Below, in pieces: positions 40,644 through 49,540 of a stretch of DNA of 52,813 nucleotides (position 1 is the first letter of the stretch; each line of letters opens with the position of its first letter). Both the position numbers and the translations under genes were made by a program. Location of the stretch: the IMG/VR virus record IMGVR_UViG_3300044613_003454, positions 1 to 52,813 of that record, one strand, 5' to 3'. Source of the stretch: a virus. Below the pieces are notes generated by a model. The model did not search any database and was not told the origin of the DNA. It worked only from the letters and a program-made list of their open reading frames with translations.

Positions 40644-42568
40644 GGGTGGGTGGGATCCGTGGGCGGATCGGCCTCGCAAGCCGGCTTGATGATGTGCGGC
40701 TCGCAGCAGGGGTCCAGGGTCTCGGACTCGTTCTCGAACGCGAGGCAGAAGGTCCCGCAGCACGGGGTGGCATCGGTGCAGCCCTGGTTGATGGCGGCAC
40801 AGATGGACCGGTACGAGACCAGGGAATCGTAGACGTTGGGGACGTTGTTGGACACCGAGATCTTGTTGACCCGGTTGCACTCGTGGGGGCAGGTGCTGTC
40901 CCATGCCCCGCAGTTACGCCCGATCCCGTACAGGTACGCATGGTTGAGGATCGTGCAACTCGGCACGTGCCTCCACCCCACGGAGGCACAGGTGGACAGG
41001 GCCCCTGAATCCTCGAAGTCCACCCGCCCGTACACGAAGTGCAGGCCGTCGCAACTGGCCCCGATCATCACCGGCTGGCAAGTGCTGATCCCGCCCCCGT
41101 TCTCCGGGAATGCGTTGCAGTAGTCCTGCGGGGAGCACCCGATCTCCGGGCATATCGGTGCAGTCCCGCAGGGGCGGATCACGATGTTCGTGCAGTCCTC
41201 GCAGGTCTCGTCCGTACCCTGGCCGGGAGGGCAATTCTCGGTCACGTAGTCCCGGGGATACCCGGTGACGTTGAGGCAGTCTCCGCCGCAGATGTCCGAG
41301 TCGCGGCGGGGGACATTCGGGATCTGGTCTTCGGTGTACCCGTCCCAGCAGGCCCAGTCCCAGCCGCCCGGGCGGGCGTGGAAGTAGACCCATTGCCGCT
41401 CGGCCCAGAAGACGAAGTCGTCGTAGTCCTCGTCCCCGGGTTCCGGATACACCCCCGACCACGGGTCCACGATGCACGCCGTGGGTAGCTGGATGGTGAG
41501 ATCACGGGCGTCGAGCGGATCGAGCCGCTTCCAGGTTCCGTCACAGAACTCGAAGTACCGCTTCCTCACCGGACCCAGGTACGGCATGTCCTCGCACGCC
41601 GGCACCGTGCAGCCCGAATAGGCGGCGGGGAACATCGCCTTCAGGTCGATGAGCTCCTGGCGGGCCTCCTCTCTCCAGTCCTTCGCCTTCAAGTACCCGC
41701 CGTCAAACAACTTCTTCAAGACCTCCTGCGGTGGATCATTTTCGCTGCCAAGAGCTGCCACCAGCTCGCACCGTTCAGCATCCGTGATCACCGCGGTGTT
41801 GACCGCGTCGTCGAGGTCGAAGTCAAAGAGCGGCACCCCCGAGCAGGCGAAGATGAAGTGCTTGGGCACCACGCACTGCGGGGACAGCTCGTCCGGCGTG
41901 TTCGGGATGGTCAGTGGGGGAGATGGGTTCTGGCCGGACGGGCAGTCGTCGAAGGTCCACCAGTGCTCGGGATGCACCACCGCGATCAGGTGCTTGTACA
42001 GCGTGCCGGGGTAGACGGTGTTGTACTCACACAGCGGATCGGGTTGCCAGCCGTCGCACAGCACGATGGCCCCCCCGGCATGGCACAGGATGTCCACCAG
42101 CCACCAGTGCGATGGGTGATCCTCCATCCAGGTCTTTTGCCACGGGCTCAGGTTGTGGCCCACGCCGTCCGGGTCGCACGCACAGTTGGTGTACGGCAGG
42201 GTGCAGCAGTCGGTAGCGGTGGCGCTCTCGTCGCACGCACTGCACCGTTTCGTGCCGAACGGCGTGTACTGCGAGATGGCCGGCACGTTCACCAGGAAGT
42301 ACCGGTCCCGGTACGTGTACAGGGTGCGGAACGTGGGGGCGGCATACTCGGTGGTACGGCAGCAGAAGAGCGCGCAGTCGTACGCCCCTTCGGGCGGGGA
42401 CAGGGCGCAACAGTTGCTGGAGTACGTCACCGCTCCCGGTCGCTCGATCTCCAGGACCAGGCTCTCGTTGGGTCCGTGGCAGCAACCGGCGTTCTCGTCG
42501 ATCACGGCCCCCGAGATGCAGGGGTCGCAGATCTCCTGGTTGCAGCAGCACTCCTTCTTCGAGGTCAC
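40634..42568 (-). CDS. Extremely cysteine-rich virion candidate (644 aa)
   Basis: A 644-residue protein with about 55 cysteines by hand count (8-9 %), spread along the whole chain, with many CC pairs (KKECCCNQEIC, NCCALSPP, LFCC, DCCTLP, PCCGTFC, DPCCEP). It is also rich in Trp and aromatic residues (HHWW-like patches, WVYFHARPGGWDWACWDGY). No signal peptide is seen. Such density suggests many disulfides or metal sites in an exposed part of the particle. It lies between tail genes, so a tail or fibre role is likely. I know no family. Confidence 0.8.
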   Translation of the reverse strand: MTSKKECCCNQEICDPCISGAVIDENAGCCHGPNESLVLEIERPGAVTYSSNCCALSPPEGAYDCALFCCRTTEYAAPTFRTLYTYRDRYFLVNVPAISQYTPFGTKRCSACDESATATDCCTLPYTNCACDPDGVGHNLSPWQKTWMEDHPSHWWLVDILCHAGGAIVLCDGWQPDPLCEYNTVYPGTLYKHLIAVVHPEHWWTFDDCPSGQNPSPPLTIPNTPDELSPQCVVPKHFIFACSGVPLFDFDLDDAVNTAVITDAERCELVAALGSENDPPQEVLKKLFDGGYLKAKDWREEARQELIDLKAMFPAAYSGCTVPACEDMPYLGPVRKRYFEFCDGTWKRLDPLDARDLTIQLPTACIVDPWSGVYPEPGDEDYDDFVFWAERQWVYFHARPGGWDWACWDGYTEDQIPNVPRRDSDICGGDCLNVTGYPRDYVTENCPPGQGTDETCEDCTNIVIRPCGTAPICPEIGCSPQDYCNAFPENGGGISTCQPVMIGASCDGLHFVYGRVDFEDSGALSTCASVGWRHVPSCTILNHAYLYGIGRNCGAWDSTCPHECNRVNKISVSNNVPNVYDSLVSYRSICAAINQGCTDATPCCGTFCLAFENESETLDPCCEPHIIKPACEADPPTDPTHPCL

Positions 42569-43425
42569 GGGCAGGCCCCGTCGATCGTGTTGTCGGACTC
42601 GAACACGTATCGACCGTTGTCGGCACGGTGCATGAGCACGACCACGTTGAAGGTTCCCCCACTGATCGTCGTGCCCACCGCGATGGGCTTGAAGGCCTCG
42701 TCGAGCTCGATCTTGTAGCCCGGGCCGGCGAAACCGGTGGTGGCACCGGAGGGGATGGCGTTCACGGATTCGCGCACGTTCAAGGCGTAGTCCTGGGTCA
42801 AGGTGCCGTAGCGACCGTTCACCTTCACGGTGAACCCGTCACCGGCTCCGTATCCTGGCAAGGTTACCTCCTGCCAGGAATACTTCCAGCGGTAGATGTT
42901 CGGGGAGAATGACTGGTGCCCGGTGATCTGGGCCATGAAGGAGCCCTGGGTGTTGCCGCTGCCGGGGCCGCCGTTCTGCCCGTTGTTCCCGTCCACGTCG
43001 TCTTCGTTGCGGTCCGAATCGCACCCGGACTCCTGGCACTCCCCAAGATCGTGGAATGCACCATCCGGGTCCGGCACGCACTGGTCATCGACGCAGGCAT
43101 ACCGGACCTCTTCCCCCGGCCCCGCCCCGTTGCCGTCTCCCGATCCGCCCTCGCCAGGTCCTGCGGTCCCGCCTCCAGGACCACCCGGAAGACCGGGGTT
43201 CACCAACGGTGGAACCGCGGAACCCACGGTGTTGGTCCCGTAGTTGTTGAAGACGGACGGCCCCGTCTGCACGTACCCGGTCATCGACGGGAACTCCAGG
43301 CCGGCCACGAGCGTGACCTGCTGGAACCCCCTGGACCTCAAGCCCTTGATCCCGTCAGACAGCCCAGGAGTGACCTTGTCGAACTCCCTGTTCGCCAGGT
43401 CCTGCTGGTTGGGATCAGCACTCAC
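42565..43425 (-). CDS. Gly-rich protein with small Cys motif (286 aa)
   Basis: A 286-residue protein. The middle is Gly/Pro-rich (about 80-105). It is followed by a cysteine motif YACVDDQCVPDPDGAFHDLGE, then CQESGC, of a type I recall in many environmental phage and bacterial surface proteins. The C-terminal half is beta-rich (FNVVVLMHRADNGRYVFESD). A second acidic Gly/Asn-rich linker (DRNEDDVDGNNGQNGG) links the parts. Coupled to both neighbours. Probably a tail-associated or adhesion protein. Confidence 0.75.
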   Translation of the reverse strand: MSADPNQQDLANREFDKVTPGLSDGIKGLRSRGFQQVTLVAGLEFPSMTGYVQTGPSVFNNYGTNTVGSAVPPLVNPGLPGGPGGGTAGPGEGGSGDGNGAGPGEEVRYACVDDQCVPDPDGAFHDLGECQESGCDSDRNEDDVDGNNGQNGGPGSGNTQGSFMAQITGHQSFSPNIYRWKYSWQEVTLPGYGAGDGFTVKVNGRYGTLTQDYALNVRESVNAIPSGATTGFAGPGYKIELDEAFKPIAVGTTISGGTFNVVVLMHRADNGRYVFESDNTIDGACP

Positions 43426-43886
43426 GACAGGATCTCGGCCTTCCGGGCTGCCGTCAGGATTCCCACGCTCACGAGGTAGTCCATGCCGGCCCCGGTCACG
43501 GGGTCATCGCTGACCACTTCCTGGGCGGCCTGCGACATCATCAGGAAGTCGGCCAGCACCGGATCGCTCATCGCCCCAGTGCGAATCGCCGCACGTTCCG
43601 TAGGCGTGAACCGGTTCAGGAACTCGAACGAGGTCCAGGTCTTCCGGAGCTCGTCCGGAGTCTTGGCCCGCACCGTCCACCCACGAGTCACCCGGTCGGA
43701 TGCCACCGTGAACTTCTCGTCCACGGCCTGCGTCGCCTGGTTGTACGGAGGCACCGGATCGGTGAACACCGGGCGGTACGAAGCCGCCTTCGGGTTTCCG
43801 TTGGTGACAAGGGACTGGTACCAGGCCGGATCGAGATCGACTACCTCGACGACCTGACCATTGACCACCTTTGCATGCTCGCTCAT
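43422..43886 (-). CDS. Fibre chaperone-like hypothetical protein (154 aa)
   Basis: A 154-residue protein starting MSEHAKVVNGQVVEVVDLDP, with VPPYNQATQAVDEKFTVASDRVTRGWTVRAKT in the middle and helical C-terminal half. The opening (KVVNG-V--VI) and length are reminiscent of small proteins placed next to tail-fibre genes. Start at 43886 overlaps the LamG-like gene's stop (TGATG). A longer frame open to 44651 runs into the neighbours and is not used. Role is inferred from position. Confidence 0.7.
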   Translation of the reverse strand: MSEHAKVVNGQVVEVVDLDPAWYQSLVTNGNPKAASYRPVFTDPVPPYNQATQAVDEKFTVASDRVTRGWTVRAKTPDELRKTWTSFEFLNRFTPTERAAIRTGAMSDPVLADFLMMSQAAQEVVSDDPVTGAGMDYLVSVGILTAARKAEILS

Positions 43887-44527
43887 CAGCCGATCCTCTT
43901 GACGTGCGCCGCCGCAGCGGTCGCGTTGTTCGTGAATGACAGTCCGGCTCGAACGTCTTGAACCTCGCGGACGAGCGGCATGTAGAGCGCCAGCTTGTCC
44001 GGTCGGACCGCTGATGGCTTGAAGCCGCGGTAAAGCGACGTGACCTCGGCATCGTTCAGGACGACGCTCCAGATCCCGGCTTCTGCGATGCGTCCGTTCA
44101 AGTATTGCTGAAGTGTGGACGAGACGTACGTCGAGCCGAGCAAAGTCTTCTCCAGTTGCCCGGCGACCGGAGTTCTGTTCGAGCTCGTCGGTCCGGACTT
44201 TACGCCGTCGATCCAAACCTGTTGTGGCTGTCCTGCTGTCGTGTTCCACGATCCGGCGACATGATGCCAAGTGCCTGCCGTCACGGTGTTCGTGGTGTTG
44301 AGGCTCGCGAACGAACCAGATCCTCCGACCTGAATCGTGATTACGTTCGTCGCGCCGACGAGCAGGCTCCAGCGATCTCCACCTGTAGCTGAAGAGATGG
44401 ACAGGATTCTCTGGGCCGCTCCGGTCGTATCGACGTTGATCCAAGCGGCCAACGTCAGAGGTCCAGCCGTCAGCACCGCCGACGCAGCCTCCATGTAGTC
44501 GTTGGTTCCGTCGAAGTCCCAAGCCAT
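43886..44527 (-). CDS. LamG/concanavalin-like lectin protein (213 aa)
   Basis: A 213-residue protein with a LamG-like jelly-roll fold: MAWDFDGTNDYMEA, LTLAAWINVDTTGA, ISSATGGDRWSLLVG, GTWHHVAGSWNTT, QVWIDGVKSG and LNGRIAEAGIWSVVLNDAEV, the classic order of this family. Such domains bind sugars and occur in tail fibres. The start at 44527 overlaps the stop of the adaptor/fibre gene by one base. Probably host-recognition protein. The last 40 residues are helical. Confidence 0.85.
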   Translation of the reverse strand: MAWDFDGTNDYMEAASAVLTAGPLTLAAWINVDTTGAAQRILSISSATGGDRWSLLVGATNVITIQVGGSGSFASLNTTNTVTAGTWHHVAGSWNTTAGQPQQVWIDGVKSGPTSSNRTPVAGQLEKTLLGSTYVSSTLQQYLNGRIAEAGIWSVVLNDAEVTSLYRGFKPSAVRPDKLALYMPLVREVQDVRAGLSFTNNATAAAAHVKRIG

Positions 44528-47232
44528 TAGGCACCTGTTGGCGGAGGCAGGAAGCGGAGTTCGACGGCAAAGAGTTCTGCGTCCCCGGTGAGGGTGTCCC
44601 CGGTACCGCTGACATCGCTGGAGTCCCGGTACACCTTGAGACGGAACGCATCCCCGGCCGTCAACAGGTCGATCTTGTTGTACGGGAAGGTGATCTCGGT
44701 GACCGACGCGATTCCAGTTGAGAGGCTGGCCGCAGTCCTGGTTTCCTGGGAGCCCTCGCTGTCGAAGCTGTCGCTGCCGATGTTGGTGGCGATGATCTTC
44801 TGAAAGGTCGCCCCCCACCGAACATACTCTGTAGACGCGGGAAAACCGGAGGGAACCCAATGCACCCTCACCACAACCACGTCCCCGGATGCCGGCACCG
44901 TGAAACCGTGCGGCATCACGCCGACGAAGATGGCGGCCTCATTGGTCGCCCCGTCATCGAAGTCCAGCACCGCGATGCTGTTGCGGGTGTCGAGCGTGGC
45001 GAAGTTGGACGCTGGGGGCTGGTTGTCCAGGGGGGTCCAAACCTCGATGGTGTCCGTACCCGCCCTGCTCCTGTCCACCCACTCAAGACCGGCCCCCGCA
45101 TTGTTCACGCGAAGGATCTGGTAAGCCGTCCCGATCGAGAGGATCCCTGCGGTATCAGGTCCGGTACCTACCGCAAGATCTCCTGCTGCGTTCCAGATCG
45201 TGTCGGTGGCCACGGATCCACCGCCTCCGCCGGTGTTATCAGTTGCCGGGGCCCAAGCGATTCCGTTCCACTTGATCACCTCATTCAGGGCGGCACCGCT
45301 CTGGGTGAGGTCAGAAAGGGAGTGGGTGTGCGAGGCAGCCGCCACGCCCGCGTTGGCGATGGTGCGGTTCTTCCAGACTCCCGCCGTGTTGTCCCACGAC
45401 AGCAGGTCCTTCTCGGCCTTTCCGCTGATCAGAACGTCGCTGAGCTCCTCCAGCTCCTGGTAGTTCTGGATGTCGATGAAGATCGACCCATCCGGAGAAC
45501 CCGCTCGCTTCACGAGGAACCCTACGCGGACACCATGCTTGGGTGCCGCCGGCAAGGTGGGGGTGGTCGCACCCGCGGTGGTGGACAGGTAGAACGGATC
45601 GCCATCCACGGCCGGATAGGCAGCCGTGTTCGTGGTCAGACCGGTGAGGTAGCCGAAGACCTGGATCAGGCCGGTGGTGTTGGACGGGATGTCCTCGGCC
45701 GCGACGCCGATCGTGTTGGCACTGGTGGACTCAAGGTCCGCATCAGCCAGCTTCACCTTGGCCTCGGTCGCGGCGTGCGAGCCGCTGACGTAGACCACCT
45801 GGCCCTTGTTGATCTGGAAGGCCTCGTCGTTCCTCGCCCTCTTGTACAGGGCCTGCCCCTGCTTGAGGTTCACGTTGGAAGTGAGCCCGAGGGACACCGT
45901 GTTGTAGGTCGAGTCCCAATACTGCCGGCCCACCGCATCAGTGGGGGACACCACACCGGTGTTCAGGTCCAGCAGGTCCACGTTGACTTCGGTGACCGTA
46001 ATCGCCGACGGCAACCCCACCGTGACGGTGGTGCCGCTCACCGACGTTTCAACCTCGTTCGCGGTGCCGGCCACCGTGATGGTGCCGCTCGTGGTGATCG
46101 CCGTTCCGGTGCCGCTGTCCGCGGCCGGGGTGATCGAGGTGACCGTGCCGGAACCGCCGGGGCCGCCGGAAACCGTGCCGGGCTCCCACGTCGAAGTGGT
46201 GGAGTTCCAGACCAGGGCCTGCCCGTTCGTGGGGGCCGTGGACGCCACCGAGCGGCCCTGGAGGCCGTCCACCGTGGGGTTGGGGTAGGTGCCACCGAGA
46301 TCCCCGCCAGCGGCCCCGCACGGGGCGCACGTGCCCGTGGTAGCGGCAGAACCCGAGGTCCCGATCGTGTAGCCCCCCACTGGTTCGACGGTCGCGGTGA
46401 ACCGCTTGCCGATGCGGGAGTTCATGTTCCCGATCGTGTCGTGGGAGGTCTTGATCGCCTGCTTGTACGCAAGCGCCAGGTTCTGCATCGTGACCTGGTT
46501 GATCTTGCGGCCCACGCCCGCACGCATGGCGGCGGAGATGGCGATCGCGTCCGTCATGGGCTCCATGAGGAACGGGATCACCTCGTAGGTGTACGTGCCG
46601 GCGGCGTTGGCCGGAGGATTCCGGAGCGTCATGATCCCGGTGATCGGGTCGTGGCTCGTGATGATCAGCTCGTCGGTGATGTTCGCACCGAGGATCCGGA
46701 TGTAGGACCCGGCGTAGGCGTTGTCCCGCTTGTCGAGCGACCCGATGTTCGGGGTGCCCAGTGTAAAGGTGCCGTTCGCGTTGATCGTCCCCAGGGTGCC
46801 GTGGTGGGCGGCGATGTCCCCGCTGGGGACGTACATCACCAGATAGTTCTTGGACTCGGAGGGAGTGGGCCGGAACGCGAGGAGGTTGCCCTCCAGGGCC
46901 CAGCCGGGGCCGGCCAGGTGGAACTCGTTGCGGGGCCGGAAGTCCTCGGTGAACCAGCCGGTGTTCGGGTCCTGCACGCCGATGCGGAGGACCTGCTTCA
47001 CCGACGGCGGCAGCTTGTAGTACGTGGTGCCGTTGACCACCGAGATGGTCAACATGCAGATGATCTGGTTGTCCGCCATCATCGACACGCGGCCGATCAC
47101 GTCGGACATCGCGCTCGACAGGAAGAACCGGACCAGGTAGTTGTCGTCGTACTTCGCGTCGATGTCCGGGTCATCGAGGTAATGCCGGACCTTCTCGCAG
47201 TACGTCTTGATGATTGAACCGGATGAGTGCAT
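44527..47232 (-). CDS. Tail adaptor-like N-terminus fused to fibre-like region (901 aa)
   Basis: A 901-residue protein. About the first 250 residues resemble T7 gp11-like tail adaptors (SIIKTYCEKVRHYLDDPD, MADNQIICMLTISVVNGTTYYKLPPSVKQVLRIGVQD). From about residue 290 it is fibre-like: GGDLGGTYPNPTVDGLQGR, WNSTTSTWEPG, ISGKAEKDLLSWDNTAGVWKNRTIANAG and AGTDTIEVWTPLDN. The C-terminal 150 residues look like a beta domain. T7 keeps adaptor and fibre separate, so this is an unusual fusion. Follows the 182-aa gene downstream of the capsid gene. Confidence 0.75.
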   Translation of the reverse strand: MHSSGSIIKTYCEKVRHYLDDPDIDAKYDDNYLVRFFLSSAMSDVIGRVSMMADNQIICMLTISVVNGTTYYKLPPSVKQVLRIGVQDPNTGWFTEDFRPRNEFHLAGPGWALEGNLLAFRPTPSESKNYLVMYVPSGDIAAHHGTLGTINANGTFTLGTPNIGSLDKRDNAYAGSYIRILGANITDELIITSHDPITGIMTLRNPPANAAGTYTYEVIPFLMEPMTDAIAISAAMRAGVGRKINQVTMQNLALAYKQAIKTSHDTIGNMNSRIGKRFTATVEPVGGYTIGTSGSAATTGTCAPCGAAGGDLGGTYPNPTVDGLQGRSVASTAPTNGQALVWNSTTSTWEPGTVSGGPGGSGTVTSITPAADSGTGTAITTSGTITVAGTANEVETSVSGTTVTVGLPSAITVTEVNVDLLDLNTGVVSPTDAVGRQYWDSTYNTVSLGLTSNVNLKQGQALYKRARNDEAFQINKGQVVYVSGSHAATEAKVKLADADLESTSANTIGVAAEDIPSNTTGLIQVFGYLTGLTTNTAAYPAVDGDPFYLSTTAGATTPTLPAAPKHGVRVGFLVKRAGSPDGSIFIDIQNYQELEELSDVLISGKAEKDLLSWDNTAGVWKNRTIANAGVAAASHTHSLSDLTQSGAALNEVIKWNGIAWAPATDNTGGGGGSVATDTIWNAAGDLAVGTGPDTAGILSIGTAYQILRVNNAGAGLEWVDRSRAGTDTIEVWTPLDNQPPASNFATLDTRNSIAVLDFDDGATNEAAIFVGVMPHGFTVPASGDVVVVRVHWVPSGFPASTEYVRWGATFQKIIATNIGSDSFDSEGSQETRTAASLSTGIASVTEITFPYNKIDLLTAGDAFRLKVYRDSSDVSGTGDTLTGDAELFAVELRFLPPPTGA

Positions 47233-47234
47233 GT

Positions 47235-47783
47235 TTAGCCCGTTGAGGTCACCTTCTCTGCCATGGCCCAGCGAAGCAGCTCACGCATCTCGTCCAGTTC
47301 CGGGCCGTCGTCCGGCACGTCTTCTAGACTCAGCTTCTCGGCCGCGTCATCCAGACCCCGCTTCCTGAGCACCTTCTCCATGTCGTCCAGCATGGTCTTG
47401 CGGTCCACCAGGGCGGAATGCCTGGCGCTCAGGGCTTCCATCCGCTTCCTACGGTCGTCCTCGAAGACCTTGTGGCCCGGCTGGCATCGCCACAGCAGCC
47501 ACTCGAACTCCGGGAGATCGTCCGGATTCTGGTCCGGAGGGGCTGAGAAGAGGCAGATCTCGGTGGCCACTGCGATCCCTTGCCCGAACACCTTGGGCTT
47601 GATGGACCACTGGGCGAGACCGAACTTCTTCGTCCTCTTGTGGTGGTAGATGAAGAGGTCCTTCTGCCCCGTCTTGTTGCGGAGGGCCTGGATCCAAGGA
47701 CCGTCGGGTACAAGCTCGAACCTGGCCGGGTCAAACTCTGAACCGAACAGGAGAGCCATGGAGATTTCGTCGTCTGATGGCAT
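47235..47783 (-). CDS. Hypothetical protein after the capsid gene (182 aa)
   Basis: A 182-residue protein. The first half is beta-like (GPWIQALRNKTGQKDLFIYHHK, KFGLAQWSIKPK) and the second half is a charged helix (KRMEALSARHSALVDRKTMLDDMEKVLRKRG). ATG 47783 is preferred to GTG 47798 because the GTG lies in the 3' arm of a strong hairpin. Its place between capsid and adaptor is usually that of a head-completion or small assembly protein; unproven. Confidence 0.7.
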   Translation of the reverse strand: MPSDDEISMALLFGSEFDPARFELVPDGPWIQALRNKTGQKDLFIYHHKRTKKFGLAQWSIKPKVFGQGIAVATEICLFSAPPDQNPDDLPEFEWLLWRCQPGHKVFEDDRRKRMEALSARHSALVDRKTMLDDMEKVLRKRGLDDAAEKLSLEDVPDDGPELDEMRELLRWAMAEKVTSTG

Positions 47784-47790
47784 AGGTATA

Positions 47791-47818
47791 GGGGCCACCC
47801 CTTTGACAGGGTGGCCCC
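47791..47818 (-). terminator. Perfect hairpin after the capsid gene
   Basis: GGGGCCACCC and GGGTGGCCCC form a perfect 10-bp stem with an eight-base loop, 26 bases after the capsid stop on the minus strand. No T-run follows, so it may be a partial terminator or an end stabiliser that raises capsid message relative to genes below, as the T7 gene 10 terminator does. Confidence 0.7.
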
Positions 47819-47843
47819 ATTGTACCTGTCCGTCAGTCGGCTA

Positions 47844-49523
47844 TCAGGCGATGTTGCCCGAAGCCATGTAGACCCGATCCTCGGTGATGCCCGTGAGCTT
47901 CATGCCGTTGACCTGGTCGGGGACGAGCTGCATCCGGATGCGGCCCGGCATCTGGCTGGCCTGGGTCACGAGGTTGGCCCCGCCGCCAGACGCGGTCTGG
48001 TAGACCGGGAGCTGGTTGGTGGAGGTCCCGGTGATGGCCCCGGCGACGAACTCGAAGGGCACGTAGGCGTCGGCCTCGGACATCTTGGACATGCCCTTGG
48101 GCGACGGGGGAACGTACTTCTTCCAGTTCTTCCCGCCGAGCTTGATGCCGTACATGGTGCCCGCCTCGACGAACCGCGAGGTGCTGCCCTTGTAGGTCTT
48201 GCCCTCGAACGTGAAGCTGAAGCCCTCGGCCTGGCCCTCGTTCGTGATCGACGCGGCCCGGTTGGTCCGGTCGATCCGGTACTGGCCGATCTTCTGCGAC
48301 TCGTACGCCGACCAGACGCCCTCGGACGCGATGAGCGTGTCGATGGTGTGGCCGAGCGGCTCGAACGCCGAATGGACCCGCTGGAGGTACCGCTTCAGGT
48401 TGTACTCGGTGAGCACGCCGTTGACCGCGTACTTGAAGCTCTTGAACTCCGGACGCTCAGACACGTCGATGTAGTCCGTGGAGTCCGCCTCGTTGCCGAG
48501 GAGACGCTTCAGGTTGCTGGTCTCGTAGCCGTTCTTGAGCCAGCTGTTGATGCCCGCGATGCCGGTGTAGGCGGTGCCGCCCGCATCGTTGACCAGGTGG
48601 CTGTTGGCGTACACCACATCGCAGTTGTTGTTGAGCTCGGTCGTGGCCGAGATGGTGCCGGCGGTGGTCGAGTCGTTGCGGAGCACCGAAGTCGGATCAC
48701 CTTCGAGGATGACGGTCACGGTGTTCGTGAGCGGATCCACGTTTTCCACCAGGAGCTGGATGCGGGTCGAACGCTTCGACTCGCTGAGGGTCAGGGTCGT
48801 GCTGACGAGCTGGTCGGCCGTGTCGTTGAGCCGCATGCCCGTGACCGCACCCGAGGCAGCACTTGAGTTCCAGAGGAAGTCGATGCGCATGCCGCGACTG
48901 AAGCGGTGGCAAGCGAAGTTGCCGGGCTCGAAGCTGAACCGGTACTTGCCGGAAGCGCCGATCTGGGTCGCACTGGTGATGTTGGTGATGGTGCAGAGCT
49001 TGTACGAGTCGTTCTGCGACAGGTACCAGTAGTTGCACAGCGTGTGCGCCATGTTGCGGGCGAACGCCGTCAGCTTCGGGGCGATGACCTGGTCGATGAG
49101 GGCCGGCGTAGCGTCCGCCTGCTTCTCGCCGAGGGTGATCATCAGGTTGGTGACGAGCGAACGCATCGGGATCGCCAGCCGGTACGCCGTGGCGTTCGGC
49201 CCCTCAAGCGGGCTCGGGTACGCCTGGTTGGCCGCCTGGGTGTGCATCAGGGGGCCGTACTCGGTGGTGAGATCGCCGTAGAGATCCTTGTCACCGAAGC
49301 CCTGGCCGGCCTCGATCACGCCGGTGAGGCTGCCCATGAAGAGCTTGGTGATCTTGAGGTCGCGGCCGAGGTCGCCGGAGTTGCCGACGCCCTGGCTGGT
49401 GACGACGTTCTCACGCCAGACCGGGTCGAGGCCGGCGAGGAACACCCGGAGGGACTTGTTGAGGACTTCCTGGATACGGTTGGACTGCCGGTCGAAGATC
49501 GAGCCGGTTGTTGCGAAAGGCAT
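47844..49523 (-). CDS. Major capsid protein
   Basis: A 559-residue protein located directly after scaffold and portal in the standard order. N-terminal MPFATTGSIFDRQSNRIQEVLNK, then SLTGVIEAGQGFGDKDLYGDLTTEYGPLM and a long beta/alpha body consistent with an HK97-type shell protein with extra domains. The composition is neutral and non-repetitive. GAAGGAAA is a good ribosome site before ATG 49523. Strong hairpin downstream. Family identity is inferred by gene order and fold-like features, not by a motif. Confidence 0.82.
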   Translation of the reverse strand: MPFATTGSIFDRQSNRIQEVLNKSLRVFLAGLDPVWRENVVTSQGVGNSGDLGRDLKITKLFMGSLTGVIEAGQGFGDKDLYGDLTTEYGPLMHTQAANQAYPSPLEGPNATAYRLAIPMRSLVTNLMITLGEKQADATPALIDQVIAPKLTAFARNMAHTLCNYWYLSQNDSYKLCTITNITSATQIGASGKYRFSFEPGNFACHRFSRGMRIDFLWNSSAASGAVTGMRLNDTADQLVSTTLTLSESKRSTRIQLLVENVDPLTNTVTVILEGDPTSVLRNDSTTAGTISATTELNNNCDVVYANSHLVNDAGGTAYTGIAGINSWLKNGYETSNLKRLLGNEADSTDYIDVSERPEFKSFKYAVNGVLTEYNLKRYLQRVHSAFEPLGHTIDTLIASEGVWSAYESQKIGQYRIDRTNRAASITNEGQAEGFSFTFEGKTYKGSTSRFVEAGTMYGIKLGGKNWKKYVPPSPKGMSKMSEADAYVPFEFVAGAITGTSTNQLPVYQTASGGGANLVTQASQMPGRIRMQLVPDQVNGMKLTGITEDRVYMASGNIA

Positions 49524-49540
49524 GGTTGGTTTCCTTCAGG

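Noticed and set aside
43887-44651. Upstream extension of the 154-aa gene to 409 aa
   Set aside because: The extra part is the LamG-like gene read out of frame.
44860-47217. 785-aa open frame antisense to the adaptor/fibre gene
   Set aside because: Long antisense frames are expected in GC-rich coding DNA; composition is Gly/Arg/Val/Asp-rich as in a shadow frame.
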